Both the position numbers and the translations under genes were made by a program. This document shows, piece by piece, positions 51,558 through 60,236 of a stretch of DNA of 64,000 nt. Position 1 is the first letter of the stretch, and each line of letters starts with the position of its first letter. A model generated the notes under the pieces. It did no database searches. It worked only from the letters and a program-made list of their open reading frames with translations, and was not told where the DNA came from. Origin of the DNA: Algoriphagus terrigena DSM 22685 (GTDB lineage: Bacteria; Bacteroidota; Bacteroidia; Cytophagales; Cyclobacteriaceae). Location: the NCBI RefSeq assembly GCF_000429445.1, contig NZ_AUBW01000023.1:1-64000 (forward strand). The letters run 5' to 3'.

Positions 51558-51589
51558 TTGAAAAAACTCATCCGATTTGCCTTACTTCG
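51558..51589 (+). promoter_or_regulatory. possible promoter of the kdp regulator gene
   Basis: TTG at 51558-51560 and TTACTTCG at 51582-51589, 24 bases before the ATG at 51614. Weak match to the -33/-7 consensus. Confidence 0.35.
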
Positions 51590-51613
51590 CAGGCATCTAG
51601 GATTTGTAATCGC

Positions 51614-52966
51614 ATGAACAAGCTGATGGAAGGCACACTTTTGATAATCGATGACGAAAAAGATATCCGCAATCTGCTGGCTAAAATGTTGGAGTACGAA
51701 GGATATACCGTTCGATCCGCTGAGACTGCGAAAGCAGGGATGCGGATACTCGGTGAAACCCCGATCTATGTCGTGCTCTGCGATGTCAAACTTCCTGACG
51801 CAAAAGGTGTCGAGCTGGCTGGGGAGATCAAGTCCGTCTCCCCAGAGACGGAGATTATCTGTCTGACGGCGTACGGCAATATACCGGATGGCATCCAAGC
51901 GATGAAAAACGGAGCTTTCGATTACCTGGTCAAGGGAGATGACAACGACAAGATCATCCCGCTGGTAAGCCGGGCCTACGAAAAGGCAGGATTGCAGTTT
52001 CGCATCCGAGAGCTAGAAAACAAGATGGTTCGGAAGTTTGGGTTTGAGCAGATTATCGGAGATTCACCCTTTATCAAGCAAGCAATCTCTCTCGCCCAAA
52101 AAGTCGCTCCTTCCGACGCCACGGTACTTCTGACGGGGTCTACCGGCACAGGAAAGGAAGTTTTTGCACATGCGATCCATGCTGCCAGCACGAGGGTCAA
52201 CCGGAATTTTGTGGCCGTGAATTGCAGCGCTTTTGGAAAAGATCTACTCGAAAGTGAGCTTTTTGGCTACAAAACAGGCGCATTTACCGGTGCGACTAAA
52301 GACAAAAAAGGCCTGTTTGAGGAAGCCAATCAAGGCACAATCTTCCTGGACGAAATAGGAGAGCTTGATCAGGATCTTCAGGCAAAGCTCCTGCGTGTGC
52401 TGGAATCGGGGACTTTTTTGAAACTGGGAGATACCAAGGAAACTCAGGTGAACGTCCGCATCATTGCTGCCACTAACCGTGATTTGGAAGAAGAGAGCAG
52501 CACGGGCAGATTTAGAGAAGACCTATTTTATAGACTTTCCGTTTTTCAGATCAAGCTTCCCTCACTCAACGACCGAAGAGAGGATATCCCGCTGCTGACG
52601 GAACACTTTGCCGCTCAGTTTGGACTTAAAACAGGCAAAAAGATTCAGGGGATTTCCAAAGAGTACAGCGATGCACTGAAGAAGCATTCCTGGAGGGGAA
52701 ATATCCGCGAACTCCGCAACATTGTAGAAAGATCCGTGATTCTCTGCGATGGAGATACACTGACCAAGGATCTTCTACCGCTTGATTTTGACAAGTCCAA
52801 ATCCGGAAGCGTGAGTGGAATATTTGACTTGAAGGAAGTCGAAAAGCAGCATCTCAAGATGGTCCTGGGCCACACAGGCGGCAACAAAACCAAGGCAGCC
52901 AATCTGCTGGGAATCGGCCTGTCTACGCTTTATCGTAAGATGGAGGAGTTTAACATCACCGCCTGA
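51614..52966 (+). CDS. NtrC-type sigma-54 response regulator of the kdp island
   Basis: A 450-residue regulator: receiver with phosphoacceptor D57 (VVLCDVKLPD) and a Lys in YLVKGDD, AAA+ domain with Walker A GSTGTGKE at 175-182 (Ser replaces the usual Glu/Asp), sigma-54 loop GAFTGA at 222-227, and a Fis-type HTH (AANLLGIGLSTLYRKMEEF). It is the only regulator of the kdp cluster; the usual OmpR-type KdpE is absent. The kinase at 60237 is its likely donor. Confidence 0.93.
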   Translation: MNKLMEGTLLIIDDEKDIRNLLAKMLEYEGYTVRSAETAKAGMRILGETPIYVVLCDVKLPDAKGVELAGEIKSVSPETEIICLTAYGNIPDGIQAMKNGAFDYLVKGDDNDKIIPLVSRAYEKAGLQFRIRELENKMVRKFGFEQIIGDSPFIKQAISLAQKVAPSDATVLLTGSTGTGKEVFAHAIHAASTRVNRNFVAVNCSAFGKDLLESELFGYKTGAFTGATKDKKGLFEEANQGTIFLDEIGELDQDLQAKLLRVLESGTFLKLGDTKETQVNVRIIAATNRDLEEESSTGRFREDLFYRLSVFQIKLPSLNDRREDIPLLTEHFAAQFGLKTGKKIQGISKEYSDALKKHSWRGNIRELRNIVERSVILCDGDTLTKDLLPLDFDKSKSGSVSGIFDLKEVEKQHLKMVLGHTGGNKTKAANLLGIGLSTLYRKMEEFNITA

Positions 52967-53284
52967 GGACTTCAAGAATCCAGCGAGTAAGATTTTCAGC
53001 ATCGGCTAAAGCCAATTTTTTCCATTCTTTCAAAAGAAAGAAACTTAATTTTTCACTTAGGCTCACCGCGTCATTTTGGGAAACCACGTCATTTTGAAGT
53101 GGTTTTAGGATCGGCTAAATCCTTCTATTTTCTGATTTTTGAATTGTAACAGACTGTAATACAGTTTTTTAAAACTTATTTTTTACTGCGGTTGATTCCG
53201 GGGCATTTCATTTGGCATGCTGGGAGAAAATCCAGTCAGGAACATTATCAGAAACTTCCCGACTGACCAAAACTTTATCTCACC
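52967..53284. other. kdp upstream region, no strong promoter found
   Basis: 318 bases between the regulator and the small membrane peptide. A GTCATTTTG repeat occurs twice (near 53071 and 53089). A weak -24-like TTTGGCATG at 53208 lacks a matching -12 GC at the right distance, so a sigma-54 promoter is not supported. Nothing else recognised. Confidence 0.4.
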
Positions 53285-53386
53285 ATGAATCTAATGATGA
53301 CAATTTCCATGCTCGTGCTCGGTCTGGCTTTATTCGGCATTTTCTACAGATCGCTGTGCTTCTTCCACCGGCTTCTCACCAACTGA
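53285..53386 (+). CDS. 33-residue single-helix membrane peptide before kdpF
   Basis: MNLMMTISMLVLGLALFGI followed by FYRSLCFFHRLLTN: one hydrophobic helix with a basic C-terminal tail. It is 83 bases before KdpF in the same orientation and has similar topology, so it may be a second small Kdp subunit or a regulator peptide. It could be a spurious frame; the helix and the position are the support. Confidence 0.5.
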   Translation: MNLMMTISMLVLGLALFGIFYRSLCFFHRLLTN

Positions 53387-53469
53387 CGATGGAAACATTT
53401 AGCGCAAATACTAAAACGACCAAGCAAATCCACTTGCTTGATTCCCTGTCGACCTAATCAATTCCAAAA

Positions 53470-53547
53470 ATGATACTTCTCTTAATCCTCTCGGTGGCCA
53501 CATTCGGCTACCTCTTTTATGCCATTGTTAAACCCGAAAAATTCTGA
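53470..53547 (+). CDS. kdpF: potassium-transporting ATPase small subunit KdpF
   Basis: A 25-residue single-helix peptide (MILLLILSVATFGYLFYAIV with KPEKF tail). This length, hydrophobic pattern and -xxYAI(V/L)xPE(K/R)F end are characteristic of KdpF, which stabilises the KdpABC complex. It ends 2 bases before kdpA. Too short for standard gene callers. Confidence 0.88.
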   Translation: MILLLILSVATFGYLFYAIVKPEKF

Positions 53548-53549
53548 TT

Positions 53550-55244
53550 ATGAATACTGAAATTCTTGGAGTTTTCCTGATTTTCCTGCTTTCAGTCGGA
53601 TTGGCTTGGCCGCTGGGAAAATACATCGTTAAAGTCTTCCGCGGCGAAAAAACCTGGACGGATTTTCTGTCTCCTCTGGAGCGGTTAATCTTTAAAATAT
53701 CGGGTATCGATCCGAACCAGCCCATGGATTGGAAGCAAAATATGAAAACGCTTCTTGGCATCAATGTGCTTTTTTTCGTCTTCGCCTTTCTAGCACTGGC
53801 GTTTCAGGGATCGCATCCCTTTTGGAATCCGGTGAATATCGGCAACTGGGAACCGACACTTGCATTCAATACGGCAGTGAGCTTCGCCACCAACACCAAT
53901 TTGCAACATTACAGCGGGGAGAGTGGTGCTTCCTATTTCACCCAGCTGCTGGTGTTCTGCTGGCTGCAGTTTGTCAGTGCGGGCACTGGTATCGCCGCCT
54001 GCGCATTGCTGTTTCAGGGATTGAAAAACCGCACAGGCAGTAATCTGGGCAACTTTTATAACCTGATGGTGAAAAGCTGCACACGTATTCTGTTGCCATT
54101 GGCGGTCGTACTGGCCGTGATCCTGATGGTAAACGGAACCACAGCAAACTTCGAAGGTCTTGCGGAAGTCACCACACTGGAAGGTGAAATTGTCCAAGTC
54201 GCCGGTGGCCCAACTGCCCCGATGGTTGCCATCAAGCAATTGGGTACCAACGGTGGTGGCTACTTCGGACCGAACTCCACCCATCCGTTTGAAAACCCGA
54301 ATTACTTGACCAACATCGCTGAGAACGTCGCCATTCTACTCATTCCGATGGCGCTGGTATTTGCCTTTGGGTTTTTTCTCAATCGGAAGAAACTGGCCCT
54401 GATGTTCTTTGGAGTGATGACGGTACTCTTTATCACGTTTACCGCAGTGTCTGTTTCTGAAGAAATCAAAGGAAATCCAGCCATCGCAGCAATGGGAATA
54501 GCCACTGATCAATCCAATATGGAGGGCAAAGAAGTCCGGTTTGGAGCTGCAGCTTCCTCGCTCTGGGGCGTCTCCACCACTGCCACCTCCAACGGTTCGG
54601 TCAACAGCATGCATGACAGTCATACACCCCTTTCCGGCGGAATATTCATGCTCGACATGTTTATCAACGCGGTGTATGGCGGAGTAGGAGTCGGCTTTAT
54701 CAACTTCTTCCTTTTTGTCATCGTGGCGGTATTCATCGCTGGGCAGATGATCGGCCGTACTCCGGATCTCCTTGGGAAAAAGATAGAAGCCCGGGAAGTA
54801 AAGATTGCCGCGATGGTCGTCATCCTCCATCCACTGTTGATTTTGGTAGGCACAGCTATGTCAAGCTATGGAATCGTACAGGACCCCTCATTGGGCTGGC
54901 TGAAAAATCCCGGTTTCCATGGGTTCTCCGAGATGCTTTACGAAAATACCTCTGCGTCTGCAAACAATGGTTCCGGCTTCGAAGGCTTGGGCGACAATAC
55001 GCCGTTTTGGAATATTCTCACGGGCGTCATCATGCTGTTGGCGAGGTACATTCCCATCATTGGGCCACTAGCCATCGTAGGCTCTTTGTCTGTCAAAAAT
55101 CCCGTACCCGCTACCGCCGGATCACTTCAGCTCGATAGCCCCGCATTTGCTACAGTGCTTATTTCGGTCATCGTCATCGTCGCGGCTTTGGCATTCTTTC
55201 CGGCCATGGTATTGGGGCCATTGGCGGAATATTACACCTTCTAA
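53550..55244 (+). CDS. kdpA: potassium-transporting ATPase subunit KdpA
   Basis: The K+-binding, 10-helix channel-like subunit (564 residues). Filter segments are visible as NTNLQHYSGESG, GTNGGGYFGPNSTHPFENP and a third TATSNGSVNSMHDSHTP; the C-terminal one is ENTSASANNGSGFEG. The ATG is 2 bases after KdpF. Inner membrane; forms the high-affinity K+ pump with KdpB and KdpC. Length is normal. Confidence 0.96.
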   Translation: MNTEILGVFLIFLLSVGLAWPLGKYIVKVFRGEKTWTDFLSPLERLIFKISGIDPNQPMDWKQNMKTLLGINVLFFVFAFLALAFQGSHPFWNPVNIGNWEPTLAFNTAVSFATNTNLQHYSGESGASYFTQLLVFCWLQFVSAGTGIAACALLFQGLKNRTGSNLGNFYNLMVKSCTRILLPLAVVLAVILMVNGTTANFEGLAEVTTLEGEIVQVAGGPTAPMVAIKQLGTNGGGYFGPNSTHPFENPNYLTNIAENVAILLIPMALVFAFGFFLNRKKLALMFFGVMTVLFITFTAVSVSEEIKGNPAIAAMGIATDQSNMEGKEVRFGAAASSLWGVSTTATSNGSVNSMHDSHTPLSGGIFMLDMFINAVYGGVGVGFINFFLFVIVAVFIAGQMIGRTPDLLGKKIEAREVKIAAMVVILHPLLILVGTAMSSYGIVQDPSLGWLKNPGFHGFSEMLYENTSASANNGSGFEGLGDNTPFWNILTGVIMLLARYIPIIGPLAIVGSLSVKNPVPATAGSLQLDSPAFATVLISVIVIVAALAFFPAMVLGPLAEYYTF

Positions 55245-55254
55245 TTCTTGAATT

Positions 55255-57288
55255 ATGTCAGATAACAATACTTCTCTGTTTAGCGCGGAGACTTTCAGTC
55301 AGGCGGTAGGGCAGTCTTTTGCGAAGCTCAATCCGGTCTTGATGATCAAAAACCCAGTGATGTTCACTGTGGAGATCGGTACCGCGATCATGTTGGTGGT
55401 GACCGTCCTGTCGGGACTTTCCAGTCACGATAGCCTCGGCGATCTTGGATACAATGCAGTCATCACTTTGATACTTTTCCTCACCGTATTGTTTGGGAAT
55501 TTTGCAGAAGCAATCGCTGAGGCAAGGGGGAAAGCGCAGGCAGATACGCTGCGAAAAACCAGAAGAGACACCCTGGCTAAACTGCTCAATAAGGACGGAT
55601 CGATCTCCGAGACAAGCTCTGCGGATCTGAAAAAAGGAGACGTTTTCGTCGCCATCGCCGGAGACGTAATTCCAGCAGACGGCGAGATCATCGAAGGCCT
55701 CGCATCCATCGACGAGTCAGCGATCACAGGGGAATCTGCGCCTGTGATCCGTGAGGCTGATACGGATCGCAACAGCGTGATCGGCGGTACCAAAGTGCTG
55801 TCAGACCAAATTAAGGTGCAGGTAGTGACTGAGCCGGGAGAGAGCTTTCTGGACAAGATGATCTCGCTCGTGGAAGGTGCCAATCGCCAGAAGACACCCA
55901 ATGAAATCGCGCTGACGATCCTGCTGGCGAGTTTCACCCTTATATTTCTGATCGTCACGGTGACCTTGAAGCCCTTTGCAGATTTCGCCAACGCGCCGAT
56001 CACGATCGCGGCGCTGGTATCACTGTTCGTTTGTCTGATCCCCACCACGATTGGGGGACTGCTTTCATCGATCGGGATCGCAGGCATGGACCGTGCGCTC
56101 CGGGCCAATATCATAGCCAAATCAGGCAAGGCCGTAGAAACTGCCGGAGATATCGATACGCTCTTGCTGGACAAGACCGGTACGATCACCATCGGAAACA
56201 GAAAGGCGACCAGCTTCTCCCACCTGGAGGAAATAAGCGACAAGAAGTTTGCGGAATTGTGTGTGATCAGTTCACTCGCTGACAGTACTCCGGAAGGCAA
56301 GTCCATTATCGAGCTGGCAAAGCGACAGGATATTACGGTAGCAAAAGAGTCAATAGGGGAGGCTTTATTTATCAAGTTCAGTGCAGAGACCCGGATGAGC
56401 GGAGTGGACTTGGTAGATGGTAGAAAAATCCGCAAAGGAGCGTGGGACGCGATCTCCAGATGGTCTGAAAACAAGGACGATCTGGCGAAGCTGGAGGCAA
56501 AAGTGACCGAAATCGCCAACAACGGAGGAACTCCTTTGGCTTTGGCTGTGGATAGAAAAGCCCTCGGGGTCATCCAACTGGAAGACATCATCAAGCCGGG
56601 AATTCAGGAGCGTTTCGAGCGCCTGCGAAAGATGGGTGTGAAGACCGTGATGGTCACCGGTGACAATCCGCTCACGGCGGCTTTCATTGCCAAAAAAGCT
56701 GGCGTAGACGACTTCATCGCAGAGGCAAAGCCTGAGGATAAAATGAATTACATCAAAGAAGAGCAGCGCCTCGGCAAACTCGTCGCCATGATGGGTGACG
56801 GGACCAATGACGCTCCGGCTCTTGCGCAGGCCGACGTGGGAGTGGCCATGAACAGCGGTACGCAAGCTGCCAAAGAAGCTGCCAATATGGTGGATCTGGA
56901 CAGTGATCCGACCAAGCTGCTGGAGGTGATCGAGATCGGAAAGCAGTTGCTGATTACACGCGGCAATGTGACCACGTTCTCTATTGCGAATGACGTGGCG
57001 AAATATTTCGCAATTGTTCCTGCATTGTTTGCCGCGGCTATTCCCGGCTTGAACGCCCTGAATATCATGAATCTCTCCACGCCGGAGTCGGCCATTCTTT
57101 CGGCAGTTATCTTCAATGCGATCATCATTCCGATGTTGATTCCGCTGGCATTGAGTGGTGTGAAGTACCGGCCCGTTGGTGCCTCTGCTTTGCTGACCAG
57201 AAACTTGTTGGTTTACGGTCTGGGAGGAGTCATTGTGCCTTTTATCGGAATCAAGTTGATTGATCTGGTGGTCAGTCTGGCACTTTAA
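55255..57288 (+). CDS. kdpB: potassium-transporting P-type ATPase subunit KdpB
   Basis: The catalytic P-type ATPase (677 residues). Phosphorylated D306 lies in LLLDKTGTIT; the A-domain dephosphorylation motif is ITGESAPV; the hinge region is GDGTNDAPALAQADVGVAMNSG. The two-helix start (MFTVEIGTAIMLVV) is the KdpB membrane anchor. It starts 10 bases after kdpA and is followed by kdpC 18 bases later. Full length. Confidence 0.97.
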   Translation: MSDNNTSLFSAETFSQAVGQSFAKLNPVLMIKNPVMFTVEIGTAIMLVVTVLSGLSSHDSLGDLGYNAVITLILFLTVLFGNFAEAIAEARGKAQADTLRKTRRDTLAKLLNKDGSISETSSADLKKGDVFVAIAGDVIPADGEIIEGLASIDESAITGESAPVIREADTDRNSVIGGTKVLSDQIKVQVVTEPGESFLDKMISLVEGANRQKTPNEIALTILLASFTLIFLIVTVTLKPFADFANAPITIAALVSLFVCLIPTTIGGLLSSIGIAGMDRALRANIIAKSGKAVETAGDIDTLLLDKTGTITIGNRKATSFSHLEEISDKKFAELCVISSLADSTPEGKSIIELAKRQDITVAKESIGEALFIKFSAETRMSGVDLVDGRKIRKGAWDAISRWSENKDDLAKLEAKVTEIANNGGTPLALAVDRKALGVIQLEDIIKPGIQERFERLRKMGVKTVMVTGDNPLTAAFIAKKAGVDDFIAEAKPEDKMNYIKEEQRLGKLVAMMGDGTNDAPALAQADVGVAMNSGTQAAKEAANMVDLDSDPTKLLEVIEIGKQLLITRGNVTTFSIANDVAKYFAIVPALFAAAIPGLNALNIMNLSTPESAILSAVIFNAIIIPMLIPLALSGVKYRPVGASALLTRNLLVYGLGGVIVPFIGIKLIDLVVSLAL

Positions 57289-57306
57289 TTTTAACTATTC
57301 TAAAAT

Positions 57307-57879
57307 ATGAAATCATTAAGAACAGTATTGGGATTGGGACTTTGTACTCTTGTCTTGTTTGGAATCCTGTATCCGCTGGCCATGGTCGGTATTGGAAAAG
57401 TAATGCCTGAGCGCTCGGCCGGAAATCCGATTTTCCGCGAAGGTACATTGGTAGGCTTTGAGCAGATCGGTCAGTCATTTACGAGCCCCGAATATTTTTG
57501 GGGAAGACCTTCGGCGGTAGAATATAATGCCGCGTCTACAGGTGGATCGAATTTTGGGCCAACCAACCCCGAATTCCTTGCGCTGGTGCAGGAGAGAATT
57601 GATGCGTTTCTCAGCTCCAATCCGGGATTGACGGCTGCCGATTTGCCGATAGAACTCATCACTGCGTCCGGCTCGGGATTAGATCCGCATATCACCAGAC
57701 AAGGTGCCTTGATTCAGGCTTCTCGCGTTGCAAATGCCCGTGGAGTCAGCGAGGAGGCTTTGCAAAAGCTGATCGACACGCATACCGAAAAAGCGCTGTT
57801 TGGGATGTTTGGCCCTTCAGACCAAGTCAATGTACTTAAATTGAATCTGGCTGTGGATGAATTGACGGCTTCCAACTAG
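57307..57879 (+). CDS. kdpC: potassium-transporting ATPase subunit KdpC
   Basis: The 190-residue accessory subunit with one N-terminal helix (TVLGLGLCTLVLFGILYPLAM) and a periplasmic domain with QSFTSPEYFWGRPSAVEYN and SGLDPHITRQGALIQASRVA. The N/D/A-rich AADLPIELITASGSGLDPHI motif is typical of KdpC. 190 residues is normal. The porin gene follows 2 bases after its stop. Confidence 0.96.
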   Translation: MKSLRTVLGLGLCTLVLFGILYPLAMVGIGKVMPERSAGNPIFREGTLVGFEQIGQSFTSPEYFWGRPSAVEYNAASTGGSNFGPTNPEFLALVQERIDAFLSSNPGLTAADLPIELITASGSGLDPHITRQGALIQASRVANARGVSEEALQKLIDTHTEKALFGMFGPSDQVNVLKLNLAVDELTASN

Positions 57880-57881
57880 CC

Positions 57882-59072
57882 GTGAACCTTCTTTCAGCCA
57901 CTACCTATCCCGCTAATCACACTGTTATTCAAATGCTTCTTACTACTATTTTAAACCACTTCCGGACTTTATTTTCTTTCCTGCCAAAGCCAAGCAAGAG
58001 CGTCAATCTCCTTGTGATGATGTTTGGCTTTTGTCAGGTTGCTTACTCGCAGGATGAAGAAACTGCGTCGCCACTGACGATCAGCGGTTATCTGGAGGCG
58101 TATTACATCTATGATTTTGGCAATCCACAGGACCACATCAGGCCCGATTTCGTCTATTCCTTCAACCGTCACAATGAAGTCAACTTAAATCTCGGCTATA
58201 TCCAGGCATCGTATCGGACGGAGCAGATACGTGCCAATCTCGCCCTGATGGCCGGCACCTATGCCAATGCCAATCTCGCCGCTGAGCCCGGCGCGCTTAA
58301 GAATATCTACGAAGCCAGTATTGGTGTGAAGATTTCCAAGAATCATGACCTCTGGATTGATGCGGGGATTTTGCCTTCCCATATCGGCTTCGAAAGTGCC
58401 GTAGGGGCCGCTTGCTGGAACATGACCCGATCTATCCTCGCTGACAATTCCCCTTACTTTGAGACTGGAGCCAAAGTGTCCTATACTTCAGCAAATCAGC
58501 GCTGGTTTGTCAGTGGTCTTATCTTAAACGGTTGGCAGCGGATTCAGCGTGTCGATGGAAATAATACGCCGGCCTTCGGTCACCAGCTCACCTTCAGACC
58601 TACAAAGAAAATCACGCTCAACAGCAGCTCTTTTGTCGGCAACGACAAGCCCGACAGCGTTAGACAGATGCGTTATTTTCACAACTTCTATGGCCAGATT
58701 GAATTGACTGAAAGACTCGGACTGACTGCGGGATTTGATATCGGAGCTCAGCAGCAGTCAAAGGGGAGTAAGTCCTACGACGTCTGGTATTCTCCGGTGC
58801 TGATTGCCAGCTATCAGGTCAGTGACAAATTGCGAATAGCTGCACGAACCGAGTACTACGCTGACCCAGCGGAGGTGATTATCTCCACGGGTACGCCTCA
58901 TGGATTTAAGACGGTTGGATATTCCGTCAATGCAGATTTGGCGGTAGCCGAGCATGTACTGTGGCGTATCGAGGCAAGAAGTCTGAAGAGCAAAGATCAG
59001 GTATTCGAAGATGACGGAGAACCGTCTCAAGTGAATACCTTCGTGGGGACTTCTCTTTCGGTCTCTTTTTAA
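57882..59072 (+). CDS. outer membrane beta-barrel porin of the kdp operon
   Basis: A 396-residue barrel with signal-like helix (NLLVMMFGFCQVAYSQ). The barrel repeats YRTEQIRANLALMAGTYA, DLWIDAGILPSHIGFESA and YGQIELTERLGLTAGFDI fit the putative porin (OmpL-like, PF07642) family, often linked with kdp in Bacteroidota. The GTG at 57882 is 2 bases after kdpC; an ATG at 57933 is an alternative start with a cleaner signal. Probably passes K+ through the outer membrane. No family-specific filter seen. Confidence 0.78.
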   Translation: MNLLSATTYPANHTVIQMLLTTILNHFRTLFSFLPKPSKSVNLLVMMFGFCQVAYSQDEETASPLTISGYLEAYYIYDFGNPQDHIRPDFVYSFNRHNEVNLNLGYIQASYRTEQIRANLALMAGTYANANLAAEPGALKNIYEASIGVKISKNHDLWIDAGILPSHIGFESAVGAACWNMTRSILADNSPYFETGAKVSYTSANQRWFVSGLILNGWQRIQRVDGNNTPAFGHQLTFRPTKKITLNSSSFVGNDKPDSVRQMRYFHNFYGQIELTERLGLTAGFDIGAQQQSKGSKSYDVWYSPVLIASYQVSDKLRIAARTEYYADPAEVIISTGTPHGFKTVGYSVNADLAVAEHVLWRIEARSLKSKDQVFEDDGEPSQVNTFVGTSLSVSF

Positions 59073-59104
59073 CGCGACGAAAACCGTAGTAAATCGACAT
59101 CCTC

Positions 59105-60223
59105 ATGGAAAACGGGACAGACAATCAATTCTTGAAACACATTCGCAAGCGCAAAAAAGGGAGATTGAAAGTGTACATCGGGATGATCGCCGGAGTAGGC
59201 AAGACGTACCGGATGCTGCAGGAAGCGCACGAACTGGTCAAAGCAGGAGTGGACGTGAAGATTGGCTTTATCGAGCCGCATGATCGAGAGGAAACTCTCT
59301 CTTTGGTGGCTGACGTCCCGCTGATTCCCCGCAAAAAGGTCTTCTACAAAGGCCGTGAGCTCGAGGAGATGGACCTGGAAAGTATCCTGAGAATCCGGCC
59401 GGACGTGGTCTTGGTAGATGAGCTTGCCCATAGCAACATACCCGGGAGCAAAAACGAAAAACGCTGGCAAGACGTGATCGATCTCATTGGGGCTGGGATC
59501 AATGTCATCACAGCCTTCAATGTGCAGCATCTCGAAAGTATGGTAGACCGGGTCCAAAAGATCTCCGGTATACAAGTGACAGAATGTATTCCTGATAAAA
59601 TCCTTCACTACGCCGACGAAGTCGTGAACATTGACCTGCCTGCGGCTGATTTGATCAAAAGATTAAAGGACGGAAAGATCTACAGCGGAGACAGAATCCA
59701 GCGGGCGCTGGACAATTTCTTTCAGCCAGAGCAGATCCTGCAACTCCGGGAACTGGCTCTCCGGCAGGTGGCTACGCAGGTGGAGCACCAGATCCAAAAT
59801 GCGCTCCCGCAGGAGTCACGCATGCCCAAAGAGCGCTTCATGGCATGTGTCAGCACCAACTACGAAGGAGGAAAGAAGATTATCAGGAAGACGTCCCGGC
59901 TGGCCTCACACTATCAGGCCGCTTGGTTTGTGCTGTATATTCAGACTCCCAAAGAGCATTCGGATAAGATTGATCTTGCTGTGCAGCGCAAGCTGCTTCA
60001 GAATCTAAAATGGGCGACTGAATTGGGAGCCGAGGTGATCCGTGTAAAGGGCGATGACGTTCCTGAGTTGATCTTTCAACAAGCCGAAAAATACAGCATC
60101 AGTAATCTGATCGTGGGAGGGCCGCATTTCAGTCTCTACCGACAGCTCATCGGGAAAAACTATTTTGATAAATTGCTCAAGAAATTGGTAAACCGGGAGA
60201 TAGACGTCGTGCTGGTCTTCTAA
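59105..60223 (+). CDS. kdpD: truncated KdpD sensor (KdpD plus Usp domains)
   Basis: A 372-residue cytoplasmic protein matching the N-terminal half of KdpD: nucleotide-binding GMIAGVGKTYRM (26-37), VLVDELAHSN, NVQHLES, then a universal-stress-type domain (RFMACVSTNYEGGKKII, SNLIVGG). It lacks the four membrane helices and the histidine kinase core of E. coli KdpD, ending at VVLVF. The kinase at 60237, 14 bases later, probably supplies that part, so the classic KdpD is split in two genes. Confidence 0.9.
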   Translation: MENGTDNQFLKHIRKRKKGRLKVYIGMIAGVGKTYRMLQEAHELVKAGVDVKIGFIEPHDREETLSLVADVPLIPRKKVFYKGRELEEMDLESILRIRPDVVLVDELAHSNIPGSKNEKRWQDVIDLIGAGINVITAFNVQHLESMVDRVQKISGIQVTECIPDKILHYADEVVNIDLPAADLIKRLKDGKIYSGDRIQRALDNFFQPEQILQLRELALRQVATQVEHQIQNALPQESRMPKERFMACVSTNYEGGKKIIRKTSRLASHYQAAWFVLYIQTPKEHSDKIDLAVQRKLLQNLKWATELGAEVIRVKGDDVPELIFQQAEKYSISNLIVGGPHFSLYRQLIGKNYFDKLLKKLVNREIDVVLVF

Positions 60224-60236
60224 TTACACCCAAAAG

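Noticed and set aside
51301..51561. 86-residue frame
   Set aside because: Overlaps the 55-residue gene in another frame and has low-complexity hydrophobic end; no promoter.
53200..53230. sigma-54 promoter before kdpF
   Set aside because: The -24-like TTTGGCATG has no -12 GC at 10 bases; match is insufficient.
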